Below, one piece after another: positions 18,977-28,837 of a DNA stretch of 64,000 bases (the first letter of the stretch is position 1; each line of letters opens with the position of its first letter). A program made the position numbers and the translations under genes. This stretch comes from Acidimicrobiales bacterium (GTDB taxonomy: Bacteria; Actinomycetota; Acidimicrobiia; Acidimicrobiales; Acidimicrobilacustridaceae). Location: NCBI GenBank assembly GCA_018401565.1, contig JAGYKS010000031.1:124001-188000 (forward strand), given 5' to 3'. The notes under the pieces are model-generated. The model saw only the letters and a list, made by a program, of their open reading frames with translations. It searched no databases and was not told the DNA's origin.

Positions 18977-20284
18977 TCAAGCCTCGAGCAGGGTGGCGGC
19001 CAGGACCTCAAGGCCAGCGATCCGACTGGCCTTGACCAGCACGGCATCACCTGGCCCCAGCGGACCCACAAGTTCAGCGGCAGCAGCCACATCAGGTACC
19101 AGCTCATCAACCCCGTACTCGGGCTGGGCCACGGCAATGACCCGGATCCCCAGCGACGAAGCCACCTCGGCGATGCGTCGATGCTCCGATGCACTGTGGC
19201 TACCGAGTTCGTTCATCAGACCCAGCACTGCGATGTGCCGGCGTGCGCTCACCGCCGCCAACGACCGCAAGGCGGCCTCCATCGAGGCCGGCCCGGCGTT
19301 GTAGGCGTCGTTGATCACCGTGGCCCCTGACGCACTGGTACCCACCTCCATGCGCCATGGCGACAGGTCGGCCGATGCCAACCCTTCGGCCACGCCGTCG
19401 AGCGGGACGCCCCACACCAGTCCAACTGCCGCAGCAGCCAGCGCATTGCCCACCTGGTGCAGGCCACGGGCCGCCACCAGCACGTCCACGTCACCCCAGT
19501 CCGACACCAGCCGAAAACGCGCCCGCAGGTCGTCGTCGAGCGAGATGCCTTCGGCGGCCACGTGGCCCCCGTGACCGAACATCACCACGGCGGCATCAGT
19601 GTGCGCCGCCATGGCCGCCACCCGCGGGTCGTCAGCGTTGAGAAGGGCGTGCCCGCCGGCCGGCAACGCCTCCACCAGCTCGCGCTTGGCCACCGCCACC
19701 TGTTCGAGCCCTCCCACCGACTCCACGTGCACCAACTGCACCGCAGTCACCACCCCCATGGTGGGGCGGGCGATCTCGCACAGGTCGGCAATGTGACCCA
19801 ATCCCCGCATGCCCATCTCCACCACCGTGGCCGTGGTGTCATCGGGGGCACCCAGCAACGTGAGCGGAACGCCGAGCTCGTTGTTGAACGACCGCTGGTT
19901 GGCCCACGTCGGGAAGCTGCGACGCAGGACCGACGCCGCCAGGTCCTTGGTGGAGGTCTTGCCCACGCTGCCGGTGATTCCCACCACCCGGTCACCCAAC
20001 TGGCTGCGGGCATACGAGCCCAGCTCGGCCAGTGCGGCAACGGAGTCGGGCACCACCACCATCGGCACCGGGGCGTCAACCACACGCTCACACAGGCATG
20101 CGGCGGCACCGGCGGCCACAGCGTCAGCAACAAAATCGTGGCCGTCGCGCTCGGCCCGAACAGCCACGAACAGTCCGCCCGGTGCCACCGACCTGCTGTC
20201 GATGGTCACGCCCGACACGGCCACGTCGTCACCGATGAGCGTCCCGCCGGTGGCCCGGGCTACTTGCGCTGCACGTAGTTGCAC
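18977..20284 (-). CDS. murF: UDP-N-acetylmuramoyl-tripeptide--D-alanyl-D-alanine ligase
   Basis: This adds the D-Ala-D-Ala dipeptide to the peptidoglycan precursor. The N-terminal Mur domain reads GVTIDSRSVAPGGLFVAVRA. The ATP loop is VGITGSVGKTSTKDL, with ANQRSFNNELGVPLTLL and the metal/substrate region VVEMGMRGLGHI. The C-terminal domain has NDAYNAGPASMEAALRSL. About 435 residues from the GTG at 20284, which lines up with the usual MurF start; an in-frame GTG at 20326 is possible. It is divergent from ddl, which makes its substrate, and the two share a short upstream region. Confidence 0.92.
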   Translation of the reverse strand: MQLRAAQVARATGGTLIGDDVAVSGVTIDSRSVAPGGLFVAVRAERDGHDFVADAVAAGAAACLCERVVDAPVPMVVVPDSVAALAELGSYARSQLGDRVVGITGSVGKTSTKDLAASVLRRSFPTWANQRSFNNELGVPLTLLGAPDDTTATVVEMGMRGLGHIADLCEIARPTMGVVTAVQLVHVESVGGLEQVAVAKRELVEALPAGGHALLNADDPRVAAMAAHTDAAVVMFGHGGHVAAEGISLDDDLRARFRLVSDWGDVDVLVAARGLHQVGNALAAAAVGLVWGVPLDGVAEGLASADLSPWRMEVGTSASGATVINDAYNAGPASMEAALRSLAAVSARRHIAVLGLMNELGSHSASEHRRIAEVASSLGIRVIAVAQPEYGVDELVPDVAAAAELVGPLGPGDAVLVKASRIAGLEVLAATLLEA

Positions 20285-20340
20285 CGGACGTAACCGTAAC
20301 GGCTCGGCCCCGCCGGGCCGTACCACTACGATGCGCGACG

Positions 20341-21462
20341 ATGACTGCAGACACCAACACCACTGCTGAAACCGCCTCCCCAACCTCCGGCAAACGCCTG
20401 AGACTGGTGCTGGTGTTTGGTGGACGGTCGGCAGAACACGACGTGTCGTGTGTGTCAGCCCGCCACGTTCTGGCCGCAGCCTGCCAGGGTGACTTTGAGC
20501 TCGACCCAGTAGCCATCAGCCGCGACGGCCAGTGGCGGCGTGCCGACGAGGTGACTGGCGTCTGCTGTGCCGACGGCCCCGACGCCCTGCCGGCGGCTCT
20601 GCCCGTCGGTGGCACCCCGGCCAGCCCCGTCGACCTGCTGAGTCCCCGTGACGGCGAGCAGGTGGTGGTGTTCCCGATGCTGCACGGCCCGCTGGGCGAA
20701 GACGGCACCGTGCAGGGCCTGTGCGAGTTGCTCGACGTGGCCTACGTGGGCTGTGGCGTGCTGTCGTCGGCACTATGCATGGACAAGGCCATGGCCAAGC
20801 AGGTGCTCACCGCCGCCGGTATCCCCCAGGCCCGGCACGTCGACATGCACCGCACCGACCGGGCCGACGCCGATCTGGCCACGTTGTTCGACGAGCTGGG
20901 CGGCTCGGTGTTCGTCAAGCCATCCAACATGGGGTCATCGGTGGGCGTCACCCGGGCCGACAACCTGGCCGACTTCACCGGCTCGGTGGACCTGGCCTTC
21001 ACCTACGACGAGTGGATCGTGATCGAAGAGCGCATCGCCGGGCGCGAAATCGAGTGCGGCGTGCTGGGGTCGGCTGACGACGCCCGGGCATCGGTGCCCG
21101 GTGAGGCCATCCCCGGGGCCCCCTACCGCCACTACTCCGACAAGTACCTTGACGGCATCACCCAGCTGCTGGTCCCCGCCGACATCCCCGCCGACGTCGC
21201 CGCCCGGGTGCAGGGACTGGCGCTTGACGCCTTCGCCGCCCTGCGGTGTGAGGGCATGGCCCGGGTGGACTTCTTTTTGCTTCCCGACGGTCGCCTGTTG
21301 CTCAACGAGGTCAACACCCTGCCGGGTTTCACCCCGTTTTCCATGTATCCCACCATGTGGTCTGCCACCGGAGTCCCCTACCCCGAGCTTGTGGCCGAAC
21401 TGGTGCGACTGGCCGCCCAACGACACCACGGACGGGCCCGTCGCACCGACGTGGCCCGTTGA
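20341..21462 (+). CDS. ddl: D-alanine--D-alanine ligase
   Basis: A 373-residue ATP-grasp enzyme that joins two D-alanines for the peptidoglycan stem. The N-terminal motif LVFGGRSAEHDVSCVSARHV and the loop MLHGPLGEDGTVQGLCELL are followed by ATP-grasp elements VFVKPSNMGSSVGV and RVDFFLLPDGRLLLNEVNTLPGFT (quoted in part). The ATG at 20341 is the only start before the conserved region. Its neighbour murF uses the product. The frame is clean. Confidence 0.94.
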   Translation: MTADTNTTAETASPTSGKRLRLVLVFGGRSAEHDVSCVSARHVLAAACQGDFELDPVAISRDGQWRRADEVTGVCCADGPDALPAALPVGGTPASPVDLLSPRDGEQVVVFPMLHGPLGEDGTVQGLCELLDVAYVGCGVLSSALCMDKAMAKQVLTAAGIPQARHVDMHRTDRADADLATLFDELGGSVFVKPSNMGSSVGVTRADNLADFTGSVDLAFTYDEWIVIEERIAGREIECGVLGSADDARASVPGEAIPGAPYRHYSDKYLDGITQLLVPADIPADVAARVQGLALDAFAALRCEGMARVDFFLLPDGRLLLNEVNTLPGFTPFSMYPTMWSATGVPYPELVAELVRLAAQRHHGRARRTDVAR

Positions 21463-21623
21463 TCGGAACCGGCACCGATGCACCGACATGTCACCTTCGG
21501 CACCTTGCGGAGGTCTGACCCAGTCATGCATGGTTTGCACCACGGCGCGTCACGCCGCCCGCCAGTCAGGCGGGCCAATGACCCGTCGACGACGTCGGGC
21601 GCCCGTTCAGCGGTAGGCAACCG

Positions 21624-24057
21624 ATGATCGCTGAGGCCCTCGACGGCAAACGCATCGTGATCACCGGTGCCACCGGTTTTCTGGGTACGAACCTGGTGGA
21701 ACGGTTGCTGCGCAGCGTGCCGGGCTGCGAACTCGCCCTGCTCATCCGACCGGGCCGCAAGTCCAACGTGAACCAGCGTCTGCGGCGCGAAGTCCTGCGC
21801 AACGACGCCTTCGACCGGCTGCGGGCCGAGCTGGGCAACGACGGTTTCGATGCCATGTGCGCCCGGCGGGTGACCGCCATTGCCGGCGACGTGGGCACCG
21901 ATGGCCTCGGCCTCGACGACCAGGGCCGCGCCGCGCTGTCGGCGTGCGACATCGTCATCCACTCGGCGGCCACCGTGTCGTTCGATTCGCCGCTGGATGC
22001 CGCCGTGGAGGTGAACCTGCTGGGCCCGTCACGCATCGTGGCCACGCTGGCCGACCTTGGCGTCACCCCGCATCTGGTGGCGGTGTCCACCTGTTACGTG
22101 GCCGGCAGCCGCCGTGGCGCTGCCCCCGAGCAGCACATCGCCGACAGCCCCTTTTTCGTCGATGTGAACTGGCGCACCGAGGTCGACAGCGCCCGCCGTG
22201 CCCGACGCGATGCCGAGTCGGTGAGCCGCACCCCCGAGCAACTCGACCCGGTTCGCCAAGGCCGCCCGCCGGGAACTGGGTGCGGCCGGTGGACCACTGC
22301 TGTCGTCCAAGACCGAACAGCTTCGTGCCCGCTGGGTGAGTGACCGCATGGTGGAAACCGGCCGGGCCCGGGCGGCGTCACTGGGCTGGCCCGACGCCTA
22401 CGCCTACACCAAGGCACTGGGCGAACGGGCGCTGATGGAAAACCGTGGTGACGTGCCGGTGAGCATCGTGCGGCCGTCCATTATCGAGTCGGCGGTTGCC
22501 GAGCCGGTGCCGGGCTGGATCCGGGGCTTCCGCATGGCCGAGCCGGTGATCATCTCGTACGCCCGCGGCCTGCTCACCGAATTCCCCGGGGTTCCCGAAG
22601 GTGTGGTCGACGTGATCCCGGTGGATCTGGTGACCGCCACCATCATCACCGTGGCGGCCAAGGGCCCCGAACCCGAGCCCGAGGTGGTGCAGATCGCATC
22701 GGGGGCAGCCAACCCCCTGCGCTACAAGCGACTGGTGGACCTGGTCAGCGACTGGTTCACCGAACGTCCGCTGTACGACCGCAAGGGTCAGCCCATCATC
22801 GTGCCCACGTGGTCGTTCCCCGGCCGTGGCCGTGTGGCCACCCAGCTGGGCCGGGCCCGCACGGTGCTCACCAAGGCCGAGGAGGCGCTGGGGGCACTTC
22901 CGCTGCGCGGGCGCCAGGCCGAATGGTCGGCCAACATCGAGCAGCGCCGCGAGGAAGTGGAACGGGCCCTGGGGTATGTGGAGCTGTATGGCGCCTACGC
23001 CGAGTGTGAGGCGCTGTTTGGGGTGGACAACCTGCTGGCATTGGTCGACGCCCAGGACGACGCCGACGCCGAGGCGTTCTGCTGCGACCCGGCCGTGATC
23101 GACTGGGACCACTACGTCACCGGCATCCACCTGCCGTCGGTGGTCACCCACGCCCGGGTGCGCACCACCGGAGGTGCCGACCGCACCCCCGACCGCACCG
23201 AGCGGCTGCGCACCCAGGTGCTGGCCCCCGAACGGCATCTGGCGGCGTTCGATCTGGAAAACACCCTGGTGGCGTCCAACGTGGTGTCGTCGTACCTGTG
23301 GCTGGCCAGCCGCCACCTCACCGGCACCGACCGGGCACGCCTCATTGCCGACACCGTGCGACGGGCCCCGGGCTGGCTGTCCATGGATCGCCGCGATCGC
23401 AGCGACTTCCTGCGCTACTTCTACCGCATGTACAACAACGCCCCCGCCGGCCGCCTGGCCGCCGACGCCGACGAGCTGTTCAGCGAACTGCTGCTCACCC
23501 GGGCGTTTCCCGGGGCGTTGCGCCGGGTGCGCGAGCATCGCCGACTGGGGCATCGCACCGTGCTCATCACCGGAGCGCTGGACGTGGTGGTGGCCCCGCT
23601 GCGACCACTGTTCGACGACATCATCGCCACCGAACTGGACGTGCGCAACGGGCGCATCACCGGCGAACTGCTGGCTGCCCCGCCCACCGGCGAAACCCGA
23701 GCCGCCATCCTGGCCGACTACGCCGCCGCCCACGACTGCGATCTGGGTGAGTCGGTGGCCTACGCCGACTCCACCAGCGACCTGCCCATGCTCGAACTGG
23801 TGGGCTTCCCCGTGGCCGTGAACCCCGAAACCCGCCTGTCGGCACTGGCCCGCAAACGGGGTTGGCTGGTCGAGCAATGGGACCAGGCCTCGGGTGGTGC
23901 CACCGGCGCTGTGCACCTGAGTGGGCACTGGTCACCGGGCACCGGCCGCACGCCGTTGCTCGAGCGACTCGTCAACGCGGGCAGCAGCAACGCAGCCGGT
24001 GGCGATGCAGCCAGCAGCTCGAGCGGCAGCGGCAGCAAGCGCGGTCGCCGGTCATGA
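21624..24057 (+). CDS. Fatty-acyl-CoA-reductase-like SDR fused to a HAD-IB domain (one frameshift)
   Basis: About 810 residues once one frame change near 22247 is repaired; the joined sequence runs LTRFAKAARRELGAAG across it. The N-terminal domain is an extended SDR of the male-sterility/thioester-reductase type: GATGFLGTNLVERLL near residue 15, HSAATVSFDSPLD, VSTCYVAG, YAYTKALGERAL with catalytic Tyr and Lys, and SIVRPSIIESA. An FAR-C-like segment follows. From about 23245 comes a HAD-IB phosphatase-like domain (AFDLENTLVASNVVSSYLWL, LITGALDVVVAPLRPL, YADSTSDLPMLE). Its first motif has Glu instead of the second Asp. The protein would reduce a fatty acyl thioester. Its TGA overlaps the next ATG, so it heads a coupled operon. 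Confidence 0.85.
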
Positions 24058-25322
24058 GGGCCCTTGTGTACAAGCGCAAGCCGCTGCGGTTTGCCGCCGC
24101 CGTTGCCGCCGGGCGGCTGGCGCCGGGTGCCGGTGCCGGTATCGGCCCGCTGTCGCACGACGACATCGACCCACCCGCTCTTCCCGGGCCCGACTGGGTC
24201 CGCCTGACACCGCGACTGGCCGGGATCTGCGGGTCGGACCTGGCCACCATCGACGGACAGTCGTCACGGTGGTTTGAACCCGTGGTGTCGTTCCCGTTCG
24301 TGCCCGGCCACGAGGTGGTGGCCGACGTCGTTGGCGATGACAACGCCGATGGAACCCCACACCGGGTGGTGCTCGAACCCGTGCTGGGGTGCGTCACCCG
24401 CGGCATCGCCCCGGTGTGCAGCGCCTGTGCGGCCGGGAACCTGGGCAACTGCACCAACATCACCTTCGGCGCCATCACCCCGGGTTTGCAGTCGGGATAT
24501 TGCTGCGACACCGGTGGCGGATGGTCATCAGAGATGGTGGCCCACCGCTCCCAGCTGCACCGGGTACCCGACACCATGGACGACCTCGCTGCGGTAATGG
24601 TGGAACCCACCGCCTGTGCCGTGCACGCCGCTCTGGCCGCCGGCATCGAGCCCGGCGCCACCGTGGTGGTGCAGGGTGCGGGCACCCTGGGCCTGTTGTG
24701 CATCGCTGCGGTGCGCCGGTTCACCGCTGCGGGCACCGTGATCGCCGTGGCCAAGCACCCCGTGCAGCGTGAATGGGCCCGCCAGTTCGGTGCCGACATG
24801 GTGGTGGCCCCCGACGAGGTGGCCCGCGCCGTTCGACGTGCCACCGGCACCATGGCCGTTGGCGACGGGCACATCGACCGGTTGGCCGGTGGCGCCGACG
24901 CCGTTGTGGATTGCGTCGGTTCCAGCGACAGCCTGACCACAGCGCTGTCGGTGGTGCGCCCCCGGGGCCAGGTCACCGTGGTGGGCATGGCCGGCGCCAC
25001 CCGTTTGGACCTCACCGGGCTGTGGCAGCGCGAAATCCGCATGGTGGGGGCCTACGCCTACGGCACCGAGACCCTGGCCGACGGCACCACCGCCCGCACC
25101 TTCGATCTGGCCTTCGACCTGGTGGCCGCCGCCGACCTCGGCCGGCTGGTGTCAGCCACCTACCCGCTGGATCGCTACCGCGACGCCATCGCCCATGCCG
25201 CCGGTGCCGGCGCCCGCGGTGCAGTCAAGGTGGCGTTCGACATGCGCCGACCTGCCGACCGCACCGCTGACGCCGCCCGCCGCAGCGCCATCCCTGCTTC
25301 AACCCAACCAGGAGCCCACTGA
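24054..25322 (+). CDS. Zinc-dependent alcohol dehydrogenase (MDR family)
   Basis: A 422-residue medium-chain dehydrogenase. The catalytic zinc ligands are in CGSDLATIDG and FPFVPGHEVVADVV. The structural zinc site is the run of Cys residues in CVTRGIAPVCSACAAGNLGNC. The NAD(P) Rossmann loop is VVVQGAGTLGLLCIAA. The start ATG at 24054 overlaps the upstream stop (ATGA), and the stop overlaps the ATG of the LarA-like gene by one base. It would interconvert an alcohol and a carbonyl; in this operon the substrate is probably a lipid alcohol or aldehyde, which is inference. The C-terminal 30 residues are polar and not conserved. Confidence 0.88.
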   Translation: MRALVYKRKPLRFAAAVAAGRLAPGAGAGIGPLSHDDIDPPALPGPDWVRLTPRLAGICGSDLATIDGQSSRWFEPVVSFPFVPGHEVVADVVGDDNADGTPHRVVLEPVLGCVTRGIAPVCSACAAGNLGNCTNITFGAITPGLQSGYCCDTGGGWSSEMVAHRSQLHRVPDTMDDLAAVMVEPTACAVHAALAAGIEPGATVVVQGAGTLGLLCIAAVRRFTAAGTVIAVAKHPVQREWARQFGADMVVAPDEVARAVRRATGTMAVGDGHIDRLAGGADAVVDCVGSSDSLTTALSVVRPRGQVTVVGMAGATRLDLTGLWQREIRMVGAYAYGTETLADGTTARTFDLAFDLVAAADLGRLVSATYPLDRYRDAIAHAAGAGARGAVKVAFDMRRPADRTADAARRSAIPASTQPGAH

Positions 25323-26917
25323 TGCCCCGCCCCGGATTCGTCCTCGACGTGGACCGTTCCACGCCCCCGGTGCTGTTCCACCACGGTGAACAGCTACGAC
25401 TCGAAAAGCTCCCTCCGGGCCGCAGCCGCATCATCTACCCGGCCGAACCGCTGGCCGCCCTCGACCATCCCGACGCTGCCATCGCCGACGCCCTGGCCAA
25501 CCCGCTGGGAGACAGTGAACCGCTGGCCGCCCTGCTGCGCCCGGGGATGAAGCTCACCATCGCATTCGACGACATCTCGCTGCCGTTGCCTCCCATGCGC
25601 CGCCCCGACATCCGCCAGCGGGTGATCGAGCAGGTGCTGGATCTGGCCGCCGCCGCCGGGGTGGACGACGTGATGCTCATCGCCGCGCTGGCCCTGCACC
25701 GTCGCATGACCGAAGACGAGCTTCGCCATGCCGTGGGCGATCGGGTGTACGACGCCTTCGCCCCCCACGGACTGCTGATCAACCACGACGCCGAGGATCC
25801 CGACAACCTCACCGAGATCGGCACCACCGAGCGCGGCGAGGTGGTGGAGATCAACCGGCGGGCCGCCGAGAGCGACCTCATCGTGTACGTCAACATCAAC
25901 CTGGTGGCCATGGACGGCGGCTGGAAGTCCACGGCCACTGGCCTGTCCAGCTACAAGAGCCTGCGCCACCACCACAACGTGGAAACCATGGAGCACAGCC
26001 GGTCGTTCATGGACCAGCACAACTCCGAGCTGCACCGTTCCAACTGGCGCATGGGCAAGGTGTTGCGCGACTCGGGCATCAAGATCTTCCAGATCGAGAC
26101 CACCATGAACAACGACGTGTTCGGCACGTCGGGCCCCATGTCCGTGCTGCAAAAGCGCGAGTGGGAATGGACCGCCCGCGATCGCCTGGCTGTCGGTGCC
26201 ATGAAGCGTGGTCTCGACGTCATGAGCGCCAAGGCCCGACGTCAGGTGTTCCATTCGTGGCGGGCGCCGCACGCCATGACGTCGGTGCAGGCCGGCGAGG
26301 TGGAGGCCGTCCACAAGGTCACCACCGACAACGTCTACGCCCAGCACCTCGTGCCGGTCAGCGGCCAGACCGACATCCTCACCATGGGCCTGCCCTACAT
26401 CGGGCCGTACAACGTGAACTCGGTGATGAACCCGATCCTGGTCATGTGCCTGGGTCTGGGGTACTTCTTCAACCTGTACAAGGGTCAGCCCCTGGTGCGG
26501 GCGGGTGGCGTGGTCATCATGAGCCATCCCACCCCGTGGGATTTCCACCCCGTGCACCACCCGTCGTACATCGATTTCTTCGAGCAGGTCCTGGCCGACA
26601 CCACCGACCCACGCGAGATCGAAAAGCGCTACGAAAAGCAGTTTGCCGAAGACGAGTGGTACCGCCATCTCTACCGCACCAGCCACGCCTACCACGGGGT
26701 TCATCCGTTTTACATGTGGTACTGGGGTGCCCATGCCCTGTCGCATCTGGGCCGGGTCATCATCGTGGGAGGTGACCGGGCGGCGGTGGACCGTCTGGGC
26801 TTCACCGCAGCGTCCACGCTGCGCGACGCGCTTGAAATGGCCTCGGACACCGTCGGACCGCACGCCACCATCACCCACCTGCACAACCCACCGATCCTGA
26901 TGGCAGACGTGACGTGA
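25322..26917 (+). CDS. LarA-like (nickel-dependent lactate racemase family, DUF2088) protein, divergent
   Basis: A 531-residue protein, longer than the usual ~425. The N-terminal domain follows LarA: AFDDISLPLPPMRRPDIRQR, then VMLIAALALHRRMTEDELRH (the His that faces substrate), LINHDAEDPDNL, and GGWKSTATGLSSY plus SLRHHHN. The Lys and His there match the residues that carry the nickel-pincer cofactor. The C-terminal half is unusual: the Leu-Tyr-Gln-x-x-Lys stretch seen in LarA is not found, and instead there is VMNPILVMCLGLGYFFNLY. Family chemistry is hydride transfer at a 2-hydroxy acid. Here the substrate is unknown, and no larB/C/E cofactor genes are in the window. Confidence 0.75.
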   Translation: MPRPGFVLDVDRSTPPVLFHHGEQLRLEKLPPGRSRIIYPAEPLAALDHPDAAIADALANPLGDSEPLAALLRPGMKLTIAFDDISLPLPPMRRPDIRQRVIEQVLDLAAAAGVDDVMLIAALALHRRMTEDELRHAVGDRVYDAFAPHGLLINHDAEDPDNLTEIGTTERGEVVEINRRAAESDLIVYVNINLVAMDGGWKSTATGLSSYKSLRHHHNVETMEHSRSFMDQHNSELHRSNWRMGKVLRDSGIKIFQIETTMNNDVFGTSGPMSVLQKREWEWTARDRLAVGAMKRGLDVMSAKARRQVFHSWRAPHAMTSVQAGEVEAVHKVTTDNVYAQHLVPVSGQTDILTMGLPYIGPYNVNSVMNPILVMCLGLGYFFNLYKGQPLVRAGGVVIMSHPTPWDFHPVHHPSYIDFFEQVLADTTDPREIEKRYEKQFAEDEWYRHLYRTSHAYHGVHPFYMWYWGAHALSHLGRVIIVGGDRAAVDRLGFTAASTLRDALEMASDTVGPHATITHLHNPPILMADVT

Positions 26918-27954
26918 GCGAGCCCGTCATCCGGAGGCCCGTCGCCCACAGGCCCGTCACCCGCATGCCCGTCACCCGACTACCGGTGAACGGCCGCACC
27001 GCTGCTGCAGCGCTGAGCGCCGCGGGGACCACCGCCCGCACCCGCATGCGCACTGCGATGCGCTCGGCCATCCCGGGTCTGGTGCCCCAGCCGGTTCCCG
27101 CCGGCGTGGAGGCCAAGGTGCGCCGCCGCAACGTGGGGGCCGACTACGACACCGACTGGGCCCGCACGTACCCGGCACGCGTCGCCCGGGCGCTGCTGGT
27201 CGAAGGCGTGGTCCGCCCGGTGATGTCGGTGCTGGCCGACCCCACCATCACCGGCACCGATCGCCTGACCGACGCCAGCGGTCCCATGGTGTTCGCCGCC
27301 AACCACCACAGTCACATCGACACCGCCCTGCTGGTGTCGTCCATCCCCGAGCCGTGGCGACACCACCTCGTGGTGGGGGCAGCCGCCGACTACTTCTTTG
27401 CCAACCGGGTCACCGCCCCGCTGTCGGCGTTGGTGGTTGGGGCCATCCCCATCGAGCGCCAGAAGGTGGCCCGCCGGTCGGCGCAGCTGGCCTCGGACCT
27501 GATCGACGACGGCTGGAGCGTGCTCATCTTCCCCGAGGGCGGCCGCAGCCCAGACGGTTGGGGCCAACCGTTCCGGGGCGGTGCCGCCTACATCGCCATG
27601 CGCACCGGTGTGCCGGTGGTGCCGGTGCACGTGGAAGGCACCGGCCGGGTACTGGCCAAGGGATCCAACCTCCCGAGGCGCTCGTCGACCACCGTCACCT
27701 TCGGTTCCCCGCTGACCCCAGCCGACGGCGAGGACAGCCGCCGGTTCGCGGCACGCATCGAGGCAGCCGTGGCAGCACTGGCCGACGAGACCACGACCGA
27801 CTGGTGGCAAGCACGCACCCGAGCCCACGCCGGCACCACGCCGTCACTGCAGGCACCATCACAGGGTGCCTGGCGGCGCACCTGGGCTCTTGGCGACCGT
27901 GGACCCACCCGTCGCAGCCGGGATGCCTGGCCCCGCCTCAGCGGCGACAGCTGA
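26914..27954 (+). CDS. PlsC-type 1-acylglycerol-phosphate acyltransferase
   Basis: A 346-residue acyltransferase with the glycerolipid acyltransferase blocks in order: HX4D as NHHSHIDTALLVS, then PIERQK, then FPEGGRSPDGWGQPFRGGAA, then VPVVPVHVEGTG. A basic N-terminus of about 85 residues (repeated RPV motifs) precedes the domain. It should transfer an acyl chain to a (lyso)phospholipid or glycerol phosphate at the membrane. Its GTG overlaps the upstream TGA by four bases, making it the last gene of the coupled operon. Confidence 0.85.
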   Translation: MSEPVIRRPVAHRPVTRMPVTRLPVNGRTAAAALSAAGTTARTRMRTAMRSAIPGLVPQPVPAGVEAKVRRRNVGADYDTDWARTYPARVARALLVEGVVRPVMSVLADPTITGTDRLTDASGPMVFAANHHSHIDTALLVSSIPEPWRHHLVVGAAADYFFANRVTAPLSALVVGAIPIERQKVARRSAQLASDLIDDGWSVLIFPEGGRSPDGWGQPFRGGAAYIAMRTGVPVVPVHVEGTGRVLAKGSNLPRRSSTTVTFGSPLTPADGEDSRRFAARIEAAVAALADETTTDWWQARTRAHAGTTPSLQAPSQGAWRRTWALGDRGPTRRSRDAWPRLSGDS

Positions 27955-27976
27955 CAGCTGACAGCTTCGGCCTGGG

Positions 27977-28387
27977 TCAGTTGCCGGGGTTGACTCCGGT
28001 TTCGATGTCACCAGTGTTGATGTCACCGGTATTGATGTCGCCGGTATCGCCCTGGACATTGCGGTCCTGCACCAGTTCCATGGCATCGATGCCACAGTCC
28101 TCAAGGGCCTTCTGCGTGACCTCGGGCGAGGCCTCCTCAGCCGGGGAGTAGTTCTCGGGATCATCCACAAACTGCTGCATCTCATCAGGGCCGTAGATAT
28201 CGACCATCTGGGCAGCGAAGCAATCGGCCTGCTCGTCATCAAGGGGGAGCACGACCTTGAACTGGTCGGCCACGCTCTGGAGCAGTTCCGGGCTGGCGGT
28301 CTCGGCGTCGTCGCTGCCACAAGCCACTCCGGCCAGGGCCAGAACACCAATCAACACCGCTGCTGTCGTGCGTCGAACCGTCACCAT
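27977..28387 (-). CDS. Small secreted lipoprotein, unknown function
   Basis: A 136-residue protein with lipoprotein signal TTAAVLIGVLALAGVACGSD. The mature part is acidic with two Cys residues (ADCFAAQMVDIYG and LEDCGIDAMEL), which may form a disulphide. The C-terminus is a short repeat of GDINT units encoded by a 15-bp tandem repeat (about 28001-28048). The ATG at 28387 has GGAGG upstream. I recognise no family. It converges with the PlsC gene. Confidence 0.75.
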   Translation of the reverse strand: MVTVRRTTAAVLIGVLALAGVACGSDDAETASPELLQSVADQFKVVLPLDDEQADCFAAQMVDIYGPDEMQQFVDDPENYSPAEEASPEVTQKALEDCGIDAMELVQDRNVQGDTGDINTGDINTGDIETGVNPGN

Positions 28388-28718
28388 GTTGCGAACCTCC
28401 AGAAACCGCCGCCCAAAAGGCGCAGCGGGGTTGGGTGTCGACCCGGGTGCCGGACTGTCCGGCGGGCCATCAGACCACCAGTGTGGCGCGCCGGGACGCC
28501 GATGCGGTGTCACCACCTGTTTTGGCCTGCCCACCGTTGACGCAGCCGGCCCCGACGATACGCTCAAGGCGAGATCGGGTAGGGCAATGGCGCCACGTTC
28601 GGCAACGTCGACGAGCGCCCCGACTCCATGCAATGCACGCTCACCACACCCGGTCGTGAGCCGGCAATGGAGGTAGCTGACAGTGCCCAGCTCAGGTCCC
28701 GACGCATCACGTGCCTCC

Positions 28719-28777
28719 GCAGGATCCATCCCCGCGGGATCCATCCCCACAGGATCCACTCCGCGGGATCCATAGCC
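28719..28777. repeat. 14-15-bp tandem repeat, four copies
   Basis: Four units of GCGGGATCCATCCCC and variants, each with a GGATCC core, lie about 80 bp upstream of gltB. Confidence 0.85.
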
Positions 28778-28803
28778 ACAGCGACGGGCACAGCCCGCAG
28801 CGC

Positions 28804-28837
28804 CGCCAGCACCGCCAGCACCGCCAGCACCGTCAGC
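28804..28837. repeat. 9-bp tandem repeat ahead of gltB
   Basis: GCCAGCACC recurs three to four times directly before the gltB start. If translated it gives Ala-Ser-Thr, so it might be a low-complexity leader if gltB starts upstream of 28859. Confidence 0.75.

Noticed and set aside
22378..23928. 516-codon minus-strand frame opposite the acyl-reductase/HAD gene
   Set aside because: His/Gly-rich shadow; the plus strand carries the SDR and HAD motifs.
25394..26884. 496-codon minus-strand frame opposite the LarA-like gene
   Set aside because: Antisense shadow, Val/Gly/His-rich, no known motif.
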